Assembly (NCBI GenBank): GCA_947589615.1
Contig: CANQBU010000065.1
Span: 1 to 6,770 of the forward strand
DNA: 6,770 nt
Direction: 5' to 3'
DNA from: an uncultured Clostridia bacterium
GTDB taxonomy: Bacteria; Bacillota; Clostridia; Christensenellales; UBA1242
Every line of letters starts with the position of its first letter. The first letter of the stretch is position 1. Positions 1-6,770 of the stretch are shown one piece after another. Both the position numbers and the translations under genes were made by a program. A model generated the notes under the pieces. The model searched no databases. It had not been told where the DNA came from and was given only the letters and a program-made list of their open reading frames with translations.

Positions 1-3000
1 TTCCTACCCCTCCGAATGTTTCACTTGTAAATTTAATCTTATAATCAACTTTAAATGTTTTGTCTTCGAGCAAGTTTGCAACTTTTATTTTTCCGCCTTC
101 AATCTTAACAAAATTCTTTGTTTCATCGTCTATTTCTGCTTTTTCTATTGTATAAAGGCTATTTTCATCAGTTCCAAGGTCTTCTATCTTGCCAATGTCG
201 TTTTCAAGTGAAATTAACTTTGTCAAATCGTATTCTAAGCCCGCCTTCAGTTCTGGAACGTCAACGGGTTTACCAGCATCACTCTTTTTAGGGCTTTGAG
301 CACTATATACAACATTGGCTTCGAGATTCAATACTATTTGTGCAAGATAGCCTTGTTTTGTAAACAATGTGAAAATTACTTGTTTGTCTTGGTCAATATA
401 ATCTTTCAAATAGATTGTCATAATGCCGGTCATATTGTCAAATTCAAAGCCTTTTTCATGCTCTGTTCGGTCAAGGTTCTCTATTCCAGAAGTGCATTCA
501 ATTTGAAGAATTCCTGGAACAAATGTTCCCGAGCTGCTTCCTGAGCCGCCCGATACACTTAGAAGTTCGGCAGAAAGTTCAATCGTCTCAGCACTACCAT
601 TTTTGAAATTCTTTTTAAATTCGCTTGTTTGTTGAGTGTTTGAGCCATCTTTAAAGCGAACAGCATAGGTTTGTTGCTTCTCGTTAAGAACAAATGTAAA
701 TGTTCTATCACCGTCAACTACACTTAATTGTCCATCTGAACCACCAGTATAGCTGTGATATATGACAATTGTCATTGTTTCATCTTTAAGTGGGCGGATT
801 ATCATTGTGTTGTTATCCGTACCAAACGAAATAGCAACTATGTCATTCCATTGCTCTTGGGAATAATATGGGGTTTCCATTGTTGAAGGTTGAACAGATA
901 CAACCTTATTTTCTGCTTTAAGTGTCGCCAATTCAAGCACATCATTATAACTTATCTCAACGTCACCCTCAATTATAGTTACGTTTACAATCTGACCGTT
1001 TGCAAGAGTGCTTGGACTAAGAATAGCCTTTACATCAACATCTTGCTCCGTCAAAACACCTTCTTCGCTTTCATTATATTGAAGTTTAACAATTTTTGAA
1101 AGATGTGTCGTCGTTTCCACATTGTGGCTGTCTTTTGTCGTAATATCCATTGTCAATCTTATCGTCGCACCATCTTTGGATTTAACTAGTGCTTGCAACG
1201 AAGATTTATCTTGAGATTCAAGTGCAATATCCTTGCTATACATGAATCTCTTTAATCCTGAACTCAATGTCGTTGCGTCAAATGTTTGCTCAAGATTTAT
1301 TTCAAGATTTTCATTTATCTTTCCAGTGATATACTCAGTGTCACCTTTATATGCGTAAAGTGGATCCTCAACTATTAAGTCAGGAACTACTTTCATTAAA
1401 TAATAGAATACTTGAGTGTTGCTTGCCGATCCACCCTTGACTTTTCGAACTCTATACTCTAGCGCAATATATACATTTTTTGTTGTTGATGTTGCAAGGT
1501 GATTTAAAAGTATTGTCCCTTCTTCTGTTGGATTTCCTATTGTCTTAACCAAACTTAAATAATTTTCTGTTACGTTTGTAGCTATTGAATAAGTTGCCAG
1601 ATTTATATCCAAATTTTGATCTTTCAAATAATACAGACCTGGCACCAAATTAGAATCATTATTTGTTATTCCAGTTAAAATCTTAGTTACTTGTCCTGCC
1701 TTTATCTCATTGTAAATTCCATCTGCAATGAGATCTTCAGGTTTTGAAAGTGCACTCTCCAATGCTCTCGTTTCATCTTTAAGCTGGCTTGCGTCATAAA
1801 CTACACTGTTATATCCAACTCCCGAAATAATAAGAGGAATATACATGTATGCAAGTTCAACGCTTGCCCCCGATTTAAGGAATCGGAGGGATAATAATAC
1901 ACTTTCATTATTTAATCCGTAAATGAGATCTTGCTGTGATAAGAACTGGATTACTGGTCCCTTTGAACGGGTTTCAGTTTTATAAACATAATCTCTTAAA
2001 AATGTATCGCCGCCACCATATTTAGTATGAACAGGGTTTATTGGCCAACTTTCAATTCCATTATCTGTTTTATATTTTTCATCATTTACATCTTCATAGA
2101 ATTGCCAATATGTTCCCTCTGTCAAATCTACTACAATATAGTCAACTTGATCTTCACCTTCGCCAAAACGTTGGACGCGGGCTGTCGGCATAACTTTATC
2201 AGGATTCTTGTCGTCTCCAACCCTCTCTTTTCTAAGTTTTGAGGCAATTAACTCATATATATCTTCGTCCGATTGATAAAGTTCTATATAAATAGGTATT
2301 TCTCCAAGCACAGTTGTGCCATACTTTATTGTCAATTTTGTTTCTATTGTCTTTATATTATAGTCAAATACTATAACATCTGAACTTTGAGTGACTATCC
2401 CTGTGTTTTCAGCAATTTCAAGATAATCGCCAAATTCATAACTAAATGGAACACCTGTAATTTCCTGATCTTTATGCCTTACAACTTTTACAAATGATGC
2501 AACTGTGAAGGCTTCACTGCTTAAGATGTAAAATTTCTTATTTTGGTCTACTATCTTAATATCTCTTTCCACTTCAAATTTTATAGGAAGGTTTAATGCA
2601 AAACGGTTGTTGCCTTCAGGTCTGAAGTAAACCTCAAATCCTCTGCTTGAGCCCTCCCAGAAATCATAAAAGTATATCTGTTTACCTTCACTGTTGTTGG
2701 GTTCAAATACTCCAACTGCTCCTGAAGGCTTTGTATTATATTTTACAAGTTCATAACTGCCATTTTGATTTAAAATATAGTATATTCCTTCACTGAACAG
2801 TGAGTAGAAATTGCCTTTCTCCTCTTTATTATAGTTTTCATATTGATTTTTAAGTTCGAATTTATTCTCTTCGCCAGCATATTCAGTATAATTTTCATTT
2901 CCCACAGAAAGGTTTGGAAGAAGTTCCAAATTGAATACAGTATTTACCGCACCTACCGTATCGAAAATTATAAATTGCAATGTATGGGTTGTATAGAAGT

Positions 3001-5806
3001 TTTTCTTTATTACTATACCTGTTATGTCATTTAATGATTGCAAAGTTGAACGAATGTTTTCTGCCGAATAAGAGCCATTGAAATCTTCTGGCATACCATT
3101 ATTATATAATGTAAGCATTCCATCTTCACCAAATAAACTTATCAGTATCTCGTCTTCGACAATTGCTGAATAATATTGTGGATTAAATCTGAAAGAGAAG
3201 TTATTGTAGTCTTCATCAATATTATCACTATTAGTGGTTTTGAACTTTATTAAATTCCTAAGCTCAATTTTTTCTCCATTTTCGCCTTTTGCACCATATT
3301 TACGAAGATCTACCCTTCCGACACTTGTCGATGTGGAAGTCACTTGTGTTTCATATGTTTTTGTTTCGTTATCATATATAACCTTAGTTATACCTTGTGA
3401 TGTTATATTGAAATTTATTTTTAATAAGTTTCCATTAAATTGTATTTCCGCTTGGTCGTCTACGCTTCTAATGCACAATGCAGCCGTTTTTTCTCCACTT
3501 TTAAATGAGAACGATTTCCCATCATCAGAAATGGCTATAACACTATTGCTATCGTCAATAGGCACAAACTTCCATTGTCCTGAAAGAGTGTTTGTCTTTC
3601 CTTTTTGGTCTGTAATAGTAATTCCCGCACCTCTTTCACCGACTATCGCATCGATAAATGCTGCAATTGTAGGATAAGGCTCACCTACTCGTCCAGCAAT
3701 ATTGATTGTGGTTTCAAACATTCCCAAAGAATTTAATACCTGTTTAACATTAACAATTCCGTTGTTTCCAATTAAATTCAAAGTATCGTTTGACTCAATT
3801 GTAATACTTTTTGCCTTTGGCCTGTATACAACTATTTTTTCTTGCGCATCAAGTTTCCATACTATCGGTTCATCTTTTGCATTATTATATACAAGTTCAA
3901 AAGAAGCGAGTCTTATTCCATCATCTATATTTATTTGAATTGAAGGGTGTGCACTTATTTTATATTCTAACTTTCCGCTGTTGTTTTCTTCCTGCGACAA
4001 TGTTCCGTCATCAATTACAAGGTAATCCGAGACATCATTGCCTATGTTATCTTTGACTACAAGTGTTATTAAATCTACTTTCTGGAATTCATCTTTGAAT
4101 ACAAGAAATGATTCTGGCCTTATTGTAAAAATTACAGAAATTGTGGATATGCTTCCTTGATTTATACTTACCTCACCATTCATAGGAGGGAATAATTGAG
4201 TGTCAACAGCACTAGCGTCCAGTATAATCGAATTTGCATAAAGTGCCTCTCTGCAAACAACGCTTTTAGTTTCATCACACATCACAACATCATATAACCC
4301 GTTTTCCGCTTCGCCTTTTTGTATTCCGTAATAAAGAGTAATTTCACATGTTTGTGAAAGAGTTAAATTTGATCCGTTTATTGCAAAGAGATATCGGTCT
4401 CCTCCTTGAGTCACATATTTCCCAGAATACTTTGCAATATATCCGTCCGCACCAATAATAGCATTTGCTTTTTCTTTTAATTCTGCTAATTTTGCTTCAT
4501 CTTTTTCATCTACATCTTCAAAATATGCAAAGAAAACCGCATCTCTATATACATTTGTTTCTGGGTTTATAACATACTCTGAAAGATTTATAGTTTCTCT
4601 TATAATGTCACCACTTGCGTCGTGATTCAAAATGACTGTTATAGGACTTCTTTCAGCACCTCCATCTTTCCAACTTATAGGCAATTCTTCATGTTCTCTA
4701 ACATTTAAAGTCACTTGTTTTACTTGTGGCTCGCCTGTCGCCGATGTAAATATCTCAGACCTATCTTTTACAAGAAGGTATATCTCTACTTTTATTGATT
4801 GAACCTTTGTTGAAGTCAGTCCCCAATATGCAAGTTTGTAATCCTTAGAATTAGGTGCCGAATATGGTCTATAATAATCAATTCCATCGATTGTTATTTT
4901 TCCACCATTGTTTCCTATTACAAGGGAGTCCGTCTCATCTGGAGCTAATTCTTCATCGCCCACATAAAATCTAAGAGCAATATCTTTTAATAAATTATTT
5001 AAATAATCACCCGATGTCGAATAAACATTTGTAAATAAATTTGGTTCGTGACCTGCGTCACCTTGCACGAACAATTGAAATGGAATTCCAGCATCAACAT
5101 CAATTGTCGTTCCTGCTTTTCCAACCTCGAAATGGCCGATGCTAGCTTCACCTATTGTAAAGTTTAATTCAGACCCCGCATAATCGCCATTTAATGTGCT
5201 GAAGTAACCGAGTGCACCGCGATAATATGTTTCTGGTTCGTCAATATCTGATGACGCCAAAAAGTCGAGTTGATCCTTGGCATTTTTGAAGGTATAGCTT
5301 TTTATTATTACATTCTCTGCCATTCTATCCCCGGCAGTAAAAGAAATTTTGTCTTTATCATCGACAGAAGTTGAGTAATTTGTTGCAACGAGTTCTCTTT
5401 CCCCTTCATATTCATAAAAACTCATCTTCTTTCTTTTTGATGCTTCATTAATGTTTCGCTTGTTATCACTATAGAGATATTGGCTGTCTTTTGGATAAAA
5501 TTCGGTCATTACATAAAATTCTTCTTCTTTAATGACGGTTGTAACCGGATGTCCCCCCTCATCAACAAGTTTCTCACCTTGAGCATTTGCAAGATATGTA
5601 ACAGTTTTATAAACAGGAACATCTACTGCAATATCCAAATCAAAAGTGGATTGAGAAATGTCTTCATAGGCAAATCGTATTTTGCTTATTCCGCCAGCAT
5701 ATGTTGTAAATTCCTCTCCATTTTCGTCTTGATATGTTTTGGAAAGAATTTTTACTTCGAATGGAACACCAAGTGTTACCTCTTCGGGAATTGCAATTGA
5801 GCCATT
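1..5806 (-). CDS. giant beta-rich putative surface protein, main ectodomain (C-terminus outside window; frame-shifted from its N-terminus)
   Basis: The frame whose codons end at 5806-5804 (N118 of the rejoined protein) stays open without a stop to the left edge, reaching residue 2052. I recognise no named domain and see no catalytic motif. What is visible is alternating hydrophobic/polar sequence typical of stacked beta-sandwich (Ig-like) modules, many Asp, Glu, Lys and Asn residues, and only five Cys (604, 627, 635, 895, 1888). There is one short Lys/Glu-rich probable helix (about 548-568), a basic patch (232-244) and a Gly/Ser linker (1869-1878). Short motifs recur: G-[VI]-P-F at 130, 357 and 1235, and P-[ND]-L-x-V followed by Y-x-Y-x-G or Y-x-x-Y-A-G at 1081 and 1592. 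Together with the upstream membrane anchor this suggests a cell-surface or adhesin-like protein; that function is inference. There is no good internal start: the first in-frame ATG is at 5509 (residue 217) with only a weak purine run before it. As sequenced, this part would therefore not be made as a fusion unless the frameshift is an error or is bypassed. Confidence 0.85.
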
Positions 5807-6156
5807 TCCTCTCCAACTTCAAGACCGTCAGACTTTCCTTCGCTTCCGACAAAATCAACAGTAACCGTCTTTTTAGTTACTTCACTATCTGTCAAAGGGA
5901 GTGTAATTTTAAAATTATCCTTAACCTCTATTTGACCGGTTTGGGTATTGTAAAGGCTTGGCTCCGATAAAACATATTGATTGGTAAAACCTTGTTGATA
6001 TATAATCTTTTCATTGAATCCGCCTGATAAGAAAACACCCAGCACAACTGAGCCAGATACCAGAAATACTCCAGCGAAAACTGAAGCAATGGTCATCCAT
6101 GTTTTCCATTTTGTTTTTAACTTAAATTTCTTTTTCTTTTTTGTTTCTTTTTTCAT
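5776..6156 (-). CDS. membrane-anchored N-terminal part of the giant surface protein (truncated by frameshift)
   Basis: As sequenced this encodes 126 residues ending in TAA at 5776-5778. Residues 1-18 are very Lys-rich (K2, K3, K6-K10 and more). Residues about 20-44 form one hydrophobic segment rich in Val, Ala, Leu and Gly. There is no lipobox Cys and no clear AxA cleavage site, so it reads as a signal anchor with the N-terminus inside and the rest exported. Residues 45-117 already look like the start of the beta-rich ectodomain. The last nine residues (MAQLQFPKR) are out-of-frame sequence: adding one base in the coding-strand AAA run at 5805-5807 gives E117-N-G-S-I-A-I-P-E-E-V and joins the long downstream frame. 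The ATG at 6154-6156 is chosen because AGGAG lies 8 nt upstream; the in-frame ATG at 6181-6183 has no Shine-Dalgarno. Whether the short protein exists on its own is unknown. Confidence 0.85.
   Translation of the reverse strand: MKKETKKKKKFKLKTKWKTWMTIASVFAGVFLVSGSVVLGVFLSGGFNEKIIYQQGFTNQYVLSEPSLYNTQTGQIEVKDNFKITLPLTDSEVTKKTVTVDFVGSEGKSDGLEVGEEMAQLQFPKR
5805..5807 (-). other. frameshift site in giant surface protein gene
   Basis: Upstream coding sequence is in one frame up to about E117; downstream coding sequence is in the -1 frame. The downstream frame has a TGA at 5819-5821, and the upstream frame ends in TAA at 5776-5778, so the switch must fall between 5818 and 5779. The most economical repair is one extra A in the AAA run (TTT on the plus strand at 5805-5807). 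The codons GAG GAA ATG GCT here do not form a classical X XXY YYZ slippery heptamer, so a lost base or a sequence error is preferred over programmed frameshifting. Confidence 0.7.
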
Positions 6157-6164
6157 ATTTGACA

Positions 6165-6169
6165 CTCCT
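6165..6169 (-). promoter_or_regulatory. Shine-Dalgarno of the giant surface protein gene
   Basis: AGGAG on the minus strand with an 8-nt spacer (TGTCAAAT) before the ATG at 6156-6154. This decides the start: it lies downstream of the alternative ATG at 6183, which would add nine residues and has no purine-rich site ahead of it. Confidence 0.85.
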
Positions 6170-6203
6170 ATCCATTTAGCCATATCAAATCATGCTTGTT
6201 TTT

Positions 6204-6232
6204 ATTATAAAATTTATTACCTAAAAAAGCAA
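6204..6232 (-). promoter_or_regulatory. putative sigma-A promoter of the giant surface protein gene
   Basis: A perfect -10 box TATAAT (6204-6209, minus strand) lies 17 bp downstream of TTGCTT (6227-6232), which keeps the TTG of the -35 consensus but matches only 3 of 6 positions. Transcription would begin near 6197, giving a leader of about 40 nt that carries the AGGAG site. The region is very AT-rich, so chance matches are possible. Confidence 0.55.
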
Positions 6233-6250
6233 ACAATTTTAACCTCTTTC

Positions 6251-6262
6251 AACAAATTTGTT
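6251..6262. promoter_or_regulatory. 12-bp perfect palindrome between divergent promoters (possible operator)
   Basis: AACAAATTTGTT is identical to its reverse complement. It lies about 20 bp upstream of the -35 box of the giant gene and about 60 bp upstream of the -35 box of the ABC-F gene. It could bind a dimeric regulator, but AT-rich spacers produce such palindromes by chance and no second copy was seen. Confidence 0.25.
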
Positions 6263-6323
6263 AATTTATTTACTTAAATATATTTATTATAGTGATATTA
6301 TGCAAAAATATTTAAGGTATTGA

Positions 6324-6352
6324 TTGACAAATTGAGATATTTTCTTTATACT
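6324..6352 (+). promoter_or_regulatory. near-consensus sigma-A promoter of the ABC-F gene
   Basis: A perfect -35 TTGACA (6324-6329), a 17-bp spacer and -10 TATACT (6347-6352, five of six matches). Transcription is expected near 6359, leaving a leader of only about 13 nt, almost all of it Shine-Dalgarno. This predicts strong constitutive expression with no room for a riboswitch or attenuator in the leader. Confidence 0.8.
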
Positions 6353-6360
6353 TAATGAGA

Positions 6361-6366
6361 AAGGAG
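6361..6366 (+). promoter_or_regulatory. Shine-Dalgarno of the ABC-F gene
   Basis: AAGGAG with a 5-nt spacer to the ATG at 6372. It lies immediately after the predicted transcription start, and it fixes the start codon of the ABC-F protein. Confidence 0.85.
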
Positions 6367-6371
6367 TAAAA

Positions 6372-6770
6372 ATGCTGCAAGTAAATGATGTTTCCCTTGC
6401 TTTTGGAGGAAGAGTTTTATATAAAGAAGTAAATTTAAAATTTACAAAAGGCAATTGTTATGGTATAATAGGTGCAAACGGAGCTGGAAAATCCACATTC
6501 TTAAAAATTTTAACAGGAGAAATTGAACCTAATACTGGCGAAGTTATAATCACACCTGGCGAAAGAATGAGTGTTTTAGCACAAAATCAGAACGAATATG
6601 ACAATGAAACCGTTTTGGATACAGTGCTTTTAGGGCATAAAAGGCTTATGGAAGTTCAAAAAGAAAAAGACGAGCTTTATATGAAACCTGATTTTTCTGA
6701 GGAAGACGGAATAAGAGCGGGCGAACTTGAAACCGAATTTGCCGAACTTGGCGGCTGGGAAGCTGAAGGC
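6372..6770 (+). CDS. ykpA: ABC-F family ATPase, YkpA/YbiT type (N-terminal 133 residues, runs off right edge)
   Basis: ABC-F proteins are soluble ATPases with two ABC domains and no membrane domain. They bind the ribosomal E site and act on stalled or inactive ribosomes; some members give antibiotic resistance. Visible here are the first strands of ABC1, Walker A GANGAGKST (G34-T42) and a Q-loop (Q71 in LAQNQ). After these comes the region VLDTVLLGHKRLMEV (81-95) through Y103, F108 and the acidic EEDG at 110-113, then LETEFAELGGWEAE. The wording of Walker A, TPGERM, the GHK segment and the EEDG..LE..FAEL.GWEAE block matches the Bacillus YkpA / E. coli YbiT branch rather than EttA or Uup. Family members are about 530-540 residues, so about 400 residues, including both signature motifs, Walker B and the inter-domain linker, lie outside the window. 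The start is set by AAGGAG and a near-consensus promoter. The ABC-F assignment is firm; the exact subfamily is from remembered family sequence. It is divergent from the giant surface gene with no sign of shared function. Confidence 0.93.
   Translation, partial: MLQVNDVSLAFGGRVLYKEVNLKFTKGNCYGIIGANGAGKSTFLKILTGEIEPNTGEVIITPGERMSVLAQNQNEYDNETVLDTVLLGHKRLMEVQKEKDELYMKPDFSEEDGIRAGELETEFAELGGWEAEG

Noticed and set aside
3234..3677. 147-codon plus-strand reading frame
   Set aside because: It lies wholly opposite the continuous minus-strand giant frame, has no ribosome binding site of note and has a hydrophobic composition typical of antisense shadows.
5480..5800. 106-codon plus-strand reading frame, and similar ones at 296-544, 890-1099, 2027-2242, 2843-3034 and 3702-4056
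   Set aside because: All are antisense to the giant gene. Their Phe-, Ile-, Leu- and Cys-rich translations are what reverse reading of AT-rich coding sequence gives.
5797..5818. Programmed -1 ribosomal frameshift at GAG GAA ATG
   Set aside because: The sequence has no X XXY YYZ heptamer, and I see no obvious strong stem-loop just downstream. A one-base loss explains the join more simply.
5570..5820. Internal translation start that would make the long frame an independent gene
   Set aside because: There is a G-rich Shine-Dalgarno-like GAGGGGGGA near 5553, but no ATG, GTG or TTG follows at a suitable distance in frame. The first in-frame ATG is at 5509 with only a weak purine run before it.
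6157..6183. Upstream in-frame ATG at 6183 adding nine residues (MAKWIGVSN) to the giant protein
   Set aside because: No Shine-Dalgarno precedes it, whereas AGGAG stands 8 nt before the ATG at 6156. The Lys-rich start followed by a membrane helix also fits the inner start.
6014..6277. 87-codon plus-strand reading frame running from the giant gene into the intergenic region
   Set aside because: It is antisense to the anchor region: its poly-Phe stretch is the reverse of the poly-Lys tract. No ribosome binding site or promoter supports it.
6286..6291. Second minus-strand TATAAT as an alternative -10 box for the giant gene
   Set aside because: The hexamer at the proper distance (about 6309-6315) is a poor -35 box. 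The promoter at 6204-6232 is closer and keeps TTG.

Overview
The window is AT-rich (roughly one third G+C by eye) and has the look of a low-G+C Firmicutes/Clostridia-type genome. It has strong AGGAG-type ribosome binding sites, sigma-A-like promoters and an ABC-F ATPase that closely resembles the Bacillus YkpA / E. coli YbiT branch. TGG is used for Trp and the ordinary stop codons behave as stops, so nothing suggests a recoded genome. I cannot name a species; an uncultured gut-type clostridium is a guess.

About 91% of the window (positions 1 to 6156, minus strand) is one giant gene that runs off the left edge. It starts at 6156 with a lysine-rich N-terminus and one membrane-spanning segment. 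It continues as at least 2,000 residues of beta-strand-rich, Cys-poor, probably extracellular sequence, with no enzyme motif or domain family I recognise. A one-base frameshift near 5805-5807 separates the membrane-anchored first 117 residues from the rest. Adding one A to the coding-strand AAA run rejoins the frames exactly (E117-N118-G119). The downstream frame then stays open for more than 1,930 codons to the window edge. This means a very recent mutation, a sequencing or assembly error, or (less likely) recoding.

Positions 6157-6371 form a divergent promoter region. It holds a minus-strand promoter and Shine-Dalgarno for the giant gene, a near-consensus plus-strand promoter (TTGACA, 17 bp, TATACT) with AAGGAG for the ABC-F gene, and a 12-bp perfect palindrome between the two promoters.

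Positions 6372-6770 are the first 133 residues of the ABC-F ATPase, including Walker A and the Q-loop; the rest lies beyond the right edge. The two genes are divergently transcribed and nothing in the sequence links their functions. No RNA genes, insertion sequences, CRISPR arrays or terminators were seen. The plus-strand reading frames inside 1-6156 are shadows of the giant gene.
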